From Flavobacterium sediminilitoris (GTDB lineage Bacteria > Bacteroidota > Bacteroidia > Flavobacteriales > Flavobacteriaceae): a stretch of DNA of 64,000 nt. Both the position numbers and the translations under genes were made by a program. The stretch covers positions 3,100,001 to 3,164,000 of the forward strand of contig NZ_CP090145.1 of assembly GCF_023008245.1 (NCBI RefSeq). The letters run 5' to 3'. The notes beneath the pieces were generated by a model that searched no databases, was not told where the DNA came from, and was given only the letters and a program-made list of their open reading frames with translations. Positions within the stretch are counted from its first letter, which is position 1, and the number at the start of each line of letters is the position of its first letter. Shown here piece after piece: positions 36,917 to 45,350 of this stretch.

Positions 36917-39124
36917 ATGAAAAACTATTTAAAAACTATACTTATATTCTTCAGTTTAGTTTTTTCAATTGTAGTTTTTTCTCAAGATACAATCTCTTCA
37001 AATAAAGAAATTCACAAACTCTTACAAACTGCTGGAAAACAATTAAATACATTAGAAACGGATTTATCATTGCAAAATGCTAAAAAAGCACTTGCACTTG
37101 CTATAAATATTGAAGATAACGTATCAATAGCTAAATCATATAATTATATAGGCTTAAATATTGTAGAACATAGTGATTATGAAAAAGCGATTGAATATTT
37201 CAAAAAAGGTATTTTTTATGCTAATAAAACAAAAAATGATACTATAAAAAGTTGGATATATAATAATTTAGGAAATTTATATTCTTACAATAAGAACGAA
37301 TATGAAAAGGCTATTAAATATTATTTATTATCATTAAAATATGCTAAAAAAGTTAGTATTGTTGAACTGACCTATAATAAAATTAATATTGCAGGTACTT
37401 ATTTTGAAATTAATGAGTTTGAAAAAGGAAAAAAATATTTAAATAGTATAAAATTAGATATTACTCCTTTGAAAAAAGAGTATGAAGCACAATTTTTATA
37501 TTATAGTTTAAATGCAGATTATTATTTGGAGAAAAATAATTTAAAACTTGCAGAACAAAATTATTTAAAGGCATTGAGTATTTGTTCACCAAAACCTAAA
37601 GATTTTTACATTCAACATGAAATTGACATAAATGAAAGTCTTTCAGATTTTTATTCTAAACTGAAACAGTATGAAAAAGCCTATTATTATTTAAATATTT
37701 CTGATTCATTAAAAGAAGTAAATTATGATGATAGTAAAAACAGAAAAGTTAAACTTTTAGGTCAGCAAATAGAGCAGGAAGAAATAGAAAGAGAATTATT
37801 AAAAGTAGAAGCAGAGAAAAAAATTCAAGATCAAAAACTTCTAAATATTAAAATTTTTATAATTCTTATCTGTTTAATTTTTTTAGCTACATTAATCATT
37901 TTATACTCACAATTTAAGATTAATAAGATTCGAACAAAATCAAATATTGAACTTAAAAAAGCAAATGAAGAATTAAAAATTGCTAAAGAAAAAGCAGAAG
38001 AAGCTTCAAAATTAAAATCTCAGTTTGTATCAACTGTAAGCCATGAATTAAGAACACCTTTATATGGAGTTATTGGTATTACCGATATAATCGAACTAGA
38101 GCATAAAGAATTAGAAAACAGCCAACATTTAAGAGCATTAAAATTTTCTGCAAAATATTTATTGTCGCTTGTAAATGATATTTTAAAGGTTTACAAGTTT
38201 GAAGAAAATCAAGTTTTTTTAGAAAATAATTTATTTCACTTACAAGATAGATTAGAGACAATTAAAGATTCAATTAATAATATTGCATTAAAACACAATA
38301 ATAAAATTATAATTAGTGTAGATGAAAAAATACCTGAATATATAATAGGAGATAGTATAAGATTATCACAAATTATTATAAACTTAATGAGTAATTCTTT
38401 AAAGTTTACAAATAATGGAAAAATAGAAATTAAGGCTCAATTAGCTAAAGTTGTTAAAGATGTATTTTATATTGAATTTAAAGTAATTGATACAGGTATA
38501 GGAATTCCTAAAAAGTATCAAGATAAAGTTTTTGAAAAATTTGTTCAAATTGATAGGAGAGAAGATGATTATCAAGGAACAGGTTTAGGACTTACGATTG
38601 TTAAAAGACTTATAGACTTATTTAAAGGAGAAATAAAATTAGAAAGTGAAGAAAATATAGGAACTACATTTACATTCACAATTCCATTTGAATCTGGTGA
38701 AAAAGAGAAAAATGAATTCATAAAAAATATTAATGTTGATTTAAGCCAACCTAAGATTTATAATGTTTTAATTGTTGAAGACAATAAAATCAATCAAATT
38801 GTAACAAAAAAACTACTTGAAAATTATAAACTAGCTTGTCAAATTGCTGAAGATGGCTTTGTAGCATTAGAATTATTAGAGCATCAAAAATTTGACATTA
38901 TATTAATGGATATTAATATGCCAAAAATTAATGGATTTGAAACTACAAAACTCATCAGACAAAAAGGGTATACATTACCTATAATTGCTGTAACTGCTTT
39001 TGAAAAAGAAGAAGTTGAAGAAAAAGCAAAAAGTTCAGGTATAAACGATATCATTGCAAAACCCTTTGATGCAAAGCAATTATTTCAAATGATAAAATTA
39101 AATATAAATATTAGATCAAAATAA
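36917..39124 (+). CDS. Hybrid sensor histidine kinase with TPR sensor and receiver domain
   Basis: This 735-residue protein has a signal-like N-terminus, then TPR repeats in the periplasm (about 35-290, for example EKAIEYFKKGIFYANKTKND). One membrane helix lies near 312-335 (IFIILICLIFLATLIILYSQF). A HisKA domain follows (VSTVSHELRTPLYG), then HATPase (GTGLGLTIVKRLI) and a C-terminal receiver with the phospho-acceptor in LMDINMPKING. It has no DNA-binding domain, so it must relay to another protein. The following gene converges from the opposite strand. Confidence 0.92.
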   Translation: MKNYLKTILIFFSLVFSIVVFSQDTISSNKEIHKLLQTAGKQLNTLETDLSLQNAKKALALAINIEDNVSIAKSYNYIGLNIVEHSDYEKAIEYFKKGIFYANKTKNDTIKSWIYNNLGNLYSYNKNEYEKAIKYYLLSLKYAKKVSIVELTYNKINIAGTYFEINEFEKGKKYLNSIKLDITPLKKEYEAQFLYYSLNADYYLEKNNLKLAEQNYLKALSICSPKPKDFYIQHEIDINESLSDFYSKLKQYEKAYYYLNISDSLKEVNYDDSKNRKVKLLGQQIEQEEIERELLKVEAEKKIQDQKLLNIKIFIILICLIFLATLIILYSQFKINKIRTKSNIELKKANEELKIAKEKAEEASKLKSQFVSTVSHELRTPLYGVIGITDIIELEHKELENSQHLRALKFSAKYLLSLVNDILKVYKFEENQVFLENNLFHLQDRLETIKDSINNIALKHNNKIIISVDEKIPEYIIGDSIRLSQIIINLMSNSLKFTNNGKIEIKAQLAKVVKDVFYIEFKVIDTGIGIPKKYQDKVFEKFVQIDRREDDYQGTGLGLTIVKRLIDLFKGEIKLESEENIGTTFTFTIPFESGEKEKNEFIKNINVDLSQPKIYNVLIVEDNKINQIVTKKLLENYKLACQIAEDGFVALELLEHQKFDIILMDINMPKINGFETTKLIRQKGYTLPIIAVTAFEKEEVEEKAKSSGINDIIAKPFDAKQLFQMIKLNINIRSK

Positions 39125-39133
39125 ATTAGTATT

Positions 39134-40384
39134 TTAATACCAACGTTTCTTGTTCTTTTTAGAATTATCTGATTTTCTAGATTTATTATTAGAAGATTTA
39201 TTTTTATTTCTCAAATCAGGTTTCTGACCTTCCTTTTTTTCTTCTTCTTTCCAAGGATATGGATGATCTTCAACCACTTTGATTTTCATTCTAATTAGCT
39301 TTTCAATATCTTGCCAATATGCTTTTTCATCTTTTCCACAAAAAGAAATGGCTAAACCAGAGTTTCCAGCTCTTCCTGTTCGTCCAATTCTATGAACATA
39401 AGTTTCAGATATATTTGGAATATCAAAGTTAATTACAAAAGGTAAATTTTCAATATCAATTCCACGAGCCGCAATATCTGTAGCAACTAAAACAGGAATT
39501 TCTTGATTTTTAAAGCTTTCTAAAACACGTTGTCTTGCATTTTGAGATTTATCTCCATGAATAGCTCCAGATTCAACACCGTTCTTTTTTAAAGCTTTAA
39601 CAACATTGTCAGCACCATGCTTTGTTCTTGTAAATACTAACACGTTTTTAATTCCATCATTTCTAATTAAATGATAGAGTAAGTTTCTTTTATCAGATTT
39701 ATCAACAAAATATACTTTTTGACTAACATTTTCTGCTGTACTAGAAATTGGAGCTACTGAAACATACTTAGGATTAGTTAAAAAACTATCTGCTAATTCT
39801 CTTATTGCAAAAGGCATTGTTGCAGAAAATAATAATGTTTGTCTATTATCAGGAGTAAGTTTAATTATCTTTTTTACATCATTAATAAATCCCATATCGA
39901 GCATTTGATCTGCTTCATCTAAAACTAATTGATGCATGTGATTTAAATCTATAAATCCTTGCTTGTATAAATCTAATAATCTTCCTGGAGTAGCTATTAA
40001 AATATCTACACCTTTTTTTAATTGATCAACTTGAGGAATTTGATTAACACCACCAAAAATAACTAAAGACTTTATATTAGTATATTTTCCATAAGTATTA
40101 AAACTTTCTCCTATTTGTATAGCTAATTCACGAGTAGGTGTAATAACTAAAGTTCTAATTCTTTTTACTTTTTTTGCTGAACCAACAATTTTGTGTATTA
40201 ACTGTATAATTGGTATCGCAAAAGCGGCTGTTTTTCCTGTTCCTGTTTGCGCACAAGCAACTAAATCTTGTTCTGCTAATATTTCAGGAATAGCTTGCTC
40301 TTGAATAGGTGTTGGGTTTTCATATCCTTCTTCTTTTAGAGCTTCTTGTATATTGCTAATTAAATGTAGATCTTTAAATGTCAT
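39134..40384 (-). CDS. DEAD-box RNA helicase (RhlE type)
   Basis: This 416-residue protein has the Q motif (NPTPIQEQAIP), Walker A AQTGTGKT at 45-52, DEADQML, SAT in FSATMP, and HRIGRTGRAG. A basic tail of about 40 residues rich in Lys, Ser and Asn (NKNKSSNNKSRK) follows. Such proteins unwind short RNA duplexes in ribosome assembly or RNA decay, and the tail probably aids RNA binding. It resembles RhlE-type helicases; paralog choice is uncertain. The start is 28 bp downstream of the formimidoylglutamase stop. Confidence 0.9.
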   Translation of the reverse strand: MTFKDLHLISNIQEALKEEGYENPTPIQEQAIPEILAEQDLVACAQTGTGKTAAFAIPIIQLIHKIVGSAKKVKRIRTLVITPTRELAIQIGESFNTYGKYTNIKSLVIFGGVNQIPQVDQLKKGVDILIATPGRLLDLYKQGFIDLNHMHQLVLDEADQMLDMGFINDVKKIIKLTPDNRQTLLFSATMPFAIRELADSFLTNPKYVSVAPISSTAENVSQKVYFVDKSDKRNLLYHLIRNDGIKNVLVFTRTKHGADNVVKALKKNGVESGAIHGDKSQNARQRVLESFKNQEIPVLVATDIAARGIDIENLPFVINFDIPNISETYVHRIGRTGRAGNSGLAISFCGKDEKAYWQDIEKLIRMKIKVVEDHPYPWKEEEKKEGQKPDLRNKNKSSNNKSRKSDNSKKNKKRWY

Positions 40385-40412
40385 AATTATCTGTTTCAGA
40401 TGATTTTTTAAA

Positions 40413-41444
40413 TTATAATGTTTTGCTTTTAATAAAATCGGTTATTAAATAAGCAATTAATTTGCCAGTTAAATGGCTGTTGTTTGTTAAATCTAATTCA
40501 GGAGCACCTTCGCATATATGTAAGTATGAAGCGTTTTTATGCTTTCCAAAAAAATGAACATACTCACGAGCTTGTTGAACACTAAAACCACTTAATGTCA
40601 TAGCACTTGAATAAATATTTGGAATAGCATCTAAATCTAACTCTATTCCGTATGGATCTTGTTTTATAAATTGGAATGCTTCTTCTAATTGTGAAGAAAA
40701 AGTTTTTTGTTTTCTAACCTCAATTTCTTCGTAAGATACATATTTTACTCTAGAATCTAACTCTTTTAAGGTATTAAAGACGCTTTTTGATACAAAATTT
40801 TCATGCAAACCAAAAACAAAATATTTTTTTAAAAATCCTTCTTCAAAAGCATAACTAAAGCCATTTCCAGAATGTCTTCCCTCTAAAATTCTAAAATCGG
40901 TATGCGCATCAAAATTTATAGCATTTACAGGTTTTCCTTTTGCAAGAGCTAATCCTTTTATATTTCCGTAAGCATTATTATGTCCACCACCAATAATTAT
41001 AGGTGTTTTTCCCGCTTTAATTATTTGATGAATTATGTGAGATACTTCTTTATCAATTTTTTCAACAATTTGGAAAAGTCTTTTTTTGTGATCTTTAATA
41101 GATGGTTTCAACTCTCTTGCTTCATTCATTTCTTTAATGACATCGAGTTGACCTAATATTAATAAGTTAGTTCCTTTACAAAACTTATTATGTTGAATAT
41201 TTACAAGACTTTTTAATGCGCTTTCATAAGCAGAAGCCGTACCAGCTCTTCCTAAATTTGCTTTAACACCAATATCTTCTGGAATACCAAAAATAACAAA
41301 ATTGGCATCACATGAAGTCATAAAGTTAATAGCATTTTCACCTACTGGAACTGTTAATACCTTCTCTCCAAACTTTACTTCACCACTTCTATGGTTTGTA
41401 ATTTCAGCCAAATCTTTAATAGTTAATAATTTAATGTTTTCCAT
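40413..41444 (-). CDS. Formimidoylglutamase / arginase family enzyme
   Basis: This 343-residue ureohydrolase has binuclear manganese-site motifs: GGGHNNAYGN, NFDAHTDFR and ELDLDAIPN. The family splits into arginase, agmatinase and formimidoylglutamase; the length and the flavobacterial neighbourhood resemble the group annotated as formimidoylglutamase (HutG), which makes glutamate and formamide in histidine breakdown. No other hut gene is present in the window, so the substrate is open. It lies upstream of the DEAD-helicase gene on the same strand. Confidence 0.85.
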   Translation of the reverse strand: MENIKLLTIKDLAEITNHRSGEVKFGEKVLTVPVGENAINFMTSCDANFVIFGIPEDIGVKANLGRAGTASAYESALKSLVNIQHNKFCKGTNLLILGQLDVIKEMNEARELKPSIKDHKKRLFQIVEKIDKEVSHIIHQIIKAGKTPIIIGGGHNNAYGNIKGLALAKGKPVNAINFDAHTDFRILEGRHSGNGFSYAFEEGFLKKYFVFGLHENFVSKSVFNTLKELDSRVKYVSYEEIEVRKQKTFSSQLEEAFQFIKQDPYGIELDLDAIPNIYSSAMTLSGFSVQQAREYVHFFGKHKNASYLHICEGAPELDLTNNSHLTGKLIAYLITDFIKSKTL

Positions 41445-41499
41445 TTCTTAAAAAATTTCACTCCAAAAATACTATTTTAAAATAACTTTCGTTGTTACA

Positions 41500-41529
41500 T
41501 TGTAAAATACTTTAGAAATTGTACATTTG
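41500..41529 (+). promoter_or_regulatory. Predicted Bacteroidota promoter of the coiled-coil protein gene
   Basis: TTG at 41500-41502 is followed after 19 bp by TACATTTG at 41522-41529. Both boxes match. The ATG at 41562 would follow a leader of about 26 nt. Confidence 0.6.
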
Positions 41530-41561
41530 TTAAAATAAATTAAAAAAGTAAACAAACATTT

Positions 41562-42446
41562 ATGGAAAATAAGGGAAATAATTCAGGTTTAAAAGCAGCA
41601 ATCGTTGTATTAGCATTATTATTATTGGGAAGTATAGGTTATATCTATAAATTATCCTCAGATAATAAAGAACAGTTAACATTATTAACAACAGAAAAAG
41701 CATCATTAGAAGATGATATTAGATCTAGAATTGCTGAGTTAGAAAGCATGTCTAGTGAAAATACAGCTTTAAAAGGGGATATTGATGCTCAAAAAGAAGA
41801 AATGACAAAACTTTTAGATGAGTTAGAAAAATCTAAAGGTGATGTAGCTGCCATGACTAGATATAAAAATGAATATTTTCGTTTAAAAAGAGAAATGGAT
41901 AATCTTGTTGCAGAAAATAAGTTATTAAAAGAACAAAATGTTTCTTTAACATCTAGCTTAGACAGTACAAGTACTGCTTTAGATGAGTCAAGAAAATTCA
42001 CAGACACTCTTTTAGTTCAAAACAATAACTTGACTAAAACTATTGAAAAAGCTTCTAAACTTGCAGTTTTAAATTTAAATGTTTTAGCATTAAAAGAAAG
42101 AAGTTCAGGAAAACAAGTTGAAACAAGTAAAGCAAGTAGAGCTAATAAATTAAAAGTTAGTTTCTTAATTGCTGAAAACCAAATTGCTCAGTCTGGAGAT
42201 AGAAAATATTACGTTCAAATAATTGATAGTAAAAATAATATTTTAGGAGAAAAAACAACTATTGATATGGGAACTGAAGGACAATCATTAACATATAGTT
42301 TTGTTTCAACTGTAAAATATGAAAATAAATCTGTTCAAGTGAATCAAGAACTTGCAGGTGAAAACTTTGAAGCAGGAACTTATTTTGTAAATATATTTAG
42401 TCCTAATGGAGAAAATGTATCTAAAACAAGTTTTGTATTAAGATAA
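41562..42446 (+). CDS. Membrane-anchored coiled-coil protein, hypothetical
   Basis: This 294-residue protein has one N-terminal helix (residues about 12-29), then a long coiled coil (35-180; DIRSRIAELESMSSENTALK) and a C-terminal beta-rich domain of about 110 residues (KLKVSFLIAENQIAQSG). The layout is an inner-membrane anchor with a periplasmic rod and head. I recognise a conserved flavobacterial protein but no known function. It has its own predicted promoter and a strong terminator. Confidence 0.75.
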   Translation: MENKGNNSGLKAAIVVLALLLLGSIGYIYKLSSDNKEQLTLLTTEKASLEDDIRSRIAELESMSSENTALKGDIDAQKEEMTKLLDELEKSKGDVAAMTRYKNEYFRLKREMDNLVAENKLLKEQNVSLTSSLDSTSTALDESRKFTDTLLVQNNNLTKTIEKASKLAVLNLNVLALKERSSGKQVETSKASRANKLKVSFLIAENQIAQSGDRKYYVQIIDSKNNILGEKTTIDMGTEGQSLTYSFVSTVKYENKSVQVNQELAGENFEAGTYFVNIFSPNGENVSKTSFVLR

Positions 42447-42466
42447 TTAACAAAAAGAATAAACAT

Positions 42467-42505
42467 AAAAAATGGATGTGTTAAATACACATCCATTTTT
42501 TTTTA
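42467..42505. terminator. Strong bidirectional terminator
   Basis: A 15-bp perfect inverted repeat (arms 42467-42481 and 42487-42501) has A and T tracts at the ends. It lies between the coiled-coil protein gene and the convergent exonuclease gene. Confidence 0.9.
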
Positions 42506-42522
42506 TACAATTTTTAAAATAT

Positions 42523-43128
42523 TTAGATACCTAATTTTCTTTTCAATTTTAAAAAAATCAAAGACATTATATAGCTATCTCCACTAGAAGTGTGTCTTTC
42601 TGTTTTTCTAATTTTATAGATATCACATAGTTCATCAAGTGAAGTATAATGATTTTCAGGTAAACCTTTTAATTTTTGATACATGATATTTATATCCATG
42701 TATTGATTTTTAAGCTTTCCAACATTTAATCTGCCAAGAGCATGATTTATCATTTCTATATCAGAATCAATATTATGACCAACGAGTGTTGCATTTTTGA
42801 TAAAACTTAAAAATTGAATAATAGCTTCAGCTTCAACTACTTTTTCTTCTTTACCTTCTTTTAAAATACCATGATATGGAACACTTTCAGGATTAAAAAT
42901 ACTTTGTTCTATAAACAATTCTATAAAATCGCTTATTAGTACAGTATTTTCATTAGCTCCAATTGCACTTATAGATAAAATTCTATCATTTTCTATATCT
43001 AAACCTGTAATTTCTAAATCAAAAATAACATATCTATTTAAATCTTGCTTATTTTCAAAATGCGAAAGGTATTCTTCCCAGAATTTAGGATAATCTTTTA
43101 GCATATTTTTAAAAAAAGGAATTTCCAT
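42523..43128 (-). CDS. DnaQ-type 3'-5' exonuclease
   Basis: This 201-residue protein has the DEDDh nuclease core: FDLEITGLD (Exo I), VGHNIDSDIEMI (Exo II) and an Exo III region with HTSSGDSYIM. It resembles DNA polymerase III epsilon-type exonucleases but lacks a clamp-binding extension that I can see. It starts 6 bp after the DUF294/CBS gene on the same strand. That pairing recurs in bacteria, and both may act on nucleotide metabolism. Direct involvement in replication is not shown. Confidence 0.88.
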   Translation of the reverse strand: MEIPFFKNMLKDYPKFWEEYLSHFENKQDLNRYVIFDLEITGLDIENDRILSISAIGANENTVLISDFIELFIEQSIFNPESVPYHGILKEGKEEKVVEAEAIIQFLSFIKNATLVGHNIDSDIEMINHALGRLNVGKLKNQYMDINIMYQKLKGLPENHYTSLDELCDIYKIRKTERHTSSGDSYIMSLIFLKLKRKLGI

Positions 43129-43134
43129 TACTAA

Positions 43135-45054
43135 TTAAGTAAAATAAGTGAGTTTAAATTTATTTTTTATAAGCTCTTGAACATGAGTTATAGGTTGAAA
43201 AGAGTTTTTGAGTTTTACTTTATCTAGTTTTGATAAATCTTTCAAATTAAGATAATTACCATCTGAATTATATAATAATCCTTCTTCTGTTCTAAATTTA
43301 ATTAATTCTAAGAACGCTTCTTCGCAAGCCTCATAAATACTAGCATTTGCAGGTTCAATTTCTGCTAATTTAGCAAATCGAGAAGCGGTATTATTTATAT
43401 TTCGTATACCATGACTTAAAATCATTATTCGAGCAGCATCAATAAGCTGTAATAAAGCTCTACTTTTAATATCAAAAGTGTCTTTATGTTCACCATCACT
43501 TTCTACTAAAAATTGCCTAAAAAAACCTAATGGAGGCGGATTTTTCAAAGCATCAGCTCCTAAATAGGCTAAAAATAATTGATTGTCAATAATGTTTTCA
43601 AAAATAGTATCCGTTATATCGTGAATTAAATTTTCATCTCCATATACAAAATCATAATCAAAAAAGACAGTGCTTATTACGGCCTTTTTCTCTCTAGGAT
43701 TTAATATCCAACTTTTAAATTGGTTTTTCCAATCGGTTAAAGATTTACACCATAAAGGATTATTAGCCATCATATCATCTTTACAATATTCATAGCCAAT
43801 TTTATTTAATTTATTTGTGACTATTTTACCTAATACTAAAAAGTATTTTTTTACTTCATCATATCTTTCGTCACTAACATCTTCAAAAATAATTGCATTA
43901 TCCTGATCAGATAATAATAATTGTTCTTTTCTTCCTTGACTACCAATATTAATCCAAGAAAACGACGATGGAGGAGGAGTACCTATTTTTTCAATTGCTT
44001 GTTCAATTGCTCTTTTAGTTATAGCAATATTAATTTCTCCAACAATGGAACAAATATGTTTAATAGGAATGTTTTTATCAATAGAATGTTGAATTAAATT
44101 TGAAACTTTTTCTCTGACAATCTTTAAATCACGTGTATTTTGTGCTCGTTTTGTTTGTTTTAATAATACTCCAGGATTATTTGCTTGTGCTACAACAATA
44201 TCATGCTCTGATATTATACCTGTTATTTCAGATAATGTTGTTCCGTCTTTAGTGACACATAAATGACCTATATTATATTTTAACATCATCATTTGAGCTT
44301 CAACAATTGAAATGTTTTCGGCTACAGTTATTACTGGAGATGACATAATTTTATTTATAGGAGTATCTATTGTAAAAAGGCCTGTTGCAATTTTTGATCG
44401 TAAATCTTTATCTGTTATAATACCAATGGGTAAACGATTTTCATGAACAAGAATACTACCAATTTTTCTACTAGACATCATTTGAGCAACATGTTTAACA
44501 ATGTCTGTAGAAGTTGTTATTATTGGATTTTTAGTATAATGAATAGGTTGATAATATTGAATTTCATTTGTTCCTTCACTATAAATCACATTTTCGGATA
44601 GCAGTTTTCCTTTATGATTCTTATCTAATGGATTTCTTGTATTTGAAGCAAAACTTTGAAGCAAAAAATTTAAAACATTTGTATTTTGCATTGCTATTGG
44701 CTTAAAAACAGCAATAGGGATTGAATATACAATACTTTCTTCTCTAGCTTTGGCATTCATTAGATAATTATCTTTTGCAAAAAAGGGCCTTAATCCTAAA
44801 ATATCTCCTTCATCACATTTGTCAACCAAAATATCATCAGAATCAGATGTAATAGTAAGTCCTATTGCTCCAGAAGCAACTACATAGAAAGTATCATGAG
44901 TTTGATCATTTACTTTAAATAAATAATCATTTTTTTCAAGATAAAGAACATGTATATTCTTAGCAATTTCAAATAAATCACTATGTTTTATACTTGTAAA
45001 CGGATGATATCGCTTTAAAAAGTCTGAAATACGTTCTGCAATAGGATTCTTCAT
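43135..45054 (-). CDS. cNMP-binding/CBS/DUF294 nucleotidyltransferase-like protein
   Basis: This 639-residue protein joins a cyclic-nucleotide-binding domain (about 20-140, HDTFYVVASGAIGL), two CBS domains (about 170-295, KIGSILVHENRLPIGIITDKD), a DUF294 nucleotidyltransferase-like domain (SWINIGSQGRKEQLLLSDQD) and a C-terminal DUF294_C helical domain. The GSxxR...D..D pattern is that of the DNA polymerase beta-like fold. These proteins are thought to be ligand-gated signalling or nucleotidyltransferase proteins. The gene precedes and probably shares an operon with the exonuclease. Confidence 0.88.
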   Translation of the reverse strand: MKNPIAERISDFLKRYHPFTSIKHSDLFEIAKNIHVLYLEKNDYLFKVNDQTHDTFYVVASGAIGLTITSDSDDILVDKCDEGDILGLRPFFAKDNYLMNAKAREESIVYSIPIAVFKPIAMQNTNVLNFLLQSFASNTRNPLDKNHKGKLLSENVIYSEGTNEIQYYQPIHYTKNPIITTSTDIVKHVAQMMSSRKIGSILVHENRLPIGIITDKDLRSKIATGLFTIDTPINKIMSSPVITVAENISIVEAQMMMLKYNIGHLCVTKDGTTLSEITGIISEHDIVVAQANNPGVLLKQTKRAQNTRDLKIVREKVSNLIQHSIDKNIPIKHICSIVGEINIAITKRAIEQAIEKIGTPPPSSFSWINIGSQGRKEQLLLSDQDNAIIFEDVSDERYDEVKKYFLVLGKIVTNKLNKIGYEYCKDDMMANNPLWCKSLTDWKNQFKSWILNPREKKAVISTVFFDYDFVYGDENLIHDITDTIFENIIDNQLFLAYLGADALKNPPPLGFFRQFLVESDGEHKDTFDIKSRALLQLIDAARIMILSHGIRNINNTASRFAKLAEIEPANASIYEACEEAFLELIKFRTEEGLLYNSDGNYLNLKDLSKLDKVKLKNSFQPITHVQELIKNKFKLTYFT

Positions 45055-45201
45055 TATTAATGATAATTACAACGAATTTACAAATAAATAGATTATTCAA
45101 AACATTTTTTAATTAAAAAATATTGCAATTTTAATCTATAAAATAGTCAAAAAAAATTAAAATTATATATATATTTTTAGTACAAAAATTGATATAATTT
45201 T

Positions 45202-45219
45202 TGTAGATTTATATCTACA
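45202..45219 (+). promoter_or_regulatory. Operator 1: perfect palindrome TGTAGAT-N4-ATCTACA
   Basis: Two 7-bp arms are perfectly inverted around TTAT. The centre is 45210.5, which is 52.5 bp before the -7 box at 45263. It resembles the inverted hexamer/heptamer sites of NarL-type regulators, and one such regulator is encoded in the operon. Confidence 0.65.
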
Positions 45220-45223
45220 TAAT

Positions 45224-45241
45224 TGTAGATATAAACCTACA
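45224..45241 (+). promoter_or_regulatory. Operator 2: TGTAGAT-N4-ACCTACA
   Basis: This near-palindrome differs from operator 1 by one base in the right arm. Centre-to-centre distance to operator 1 is 22 bp, about two helical turns, so both would face the same side of the DNA. It ends just upstream of where the -33 box would lie. Confidence 0.6.
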
Positions 45242-45262
45242 TGAGGTTTCATTAAATATCCA

Positions 45263-45270
45263 TATTTTTG
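45263..45270 (+). promoter_or_regulatory. -7 box of the sensor kinase operon
   Basis: TATTTTTG matches TAnnTTTG. No TTG occurs 19-20 bp upstream (ATGAGG there), which suits a promoter that depends on an activator bound at the operators. Confidence 0.5.
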
Positions 45271-45350
45271 CATCAATTTTATATTAATAATTTTAAATCA
45301 AGCCCTAAAATTTAAATTATTAAAAGCATAAAATAGCATTTTAAAACTAG

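Larger units (their letters stand above)
45055..45350. other. Divergent regulatory region with operators
   Basis: This 296-bp AT-rich region separates the DUF294 gene (minus) from the sensor kinase gene (plus). It contains the paired operators at 45202-45241 and the -7 box at 45263-45270. I see nothing else besides T and A tracts. Confidence 0.6.
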
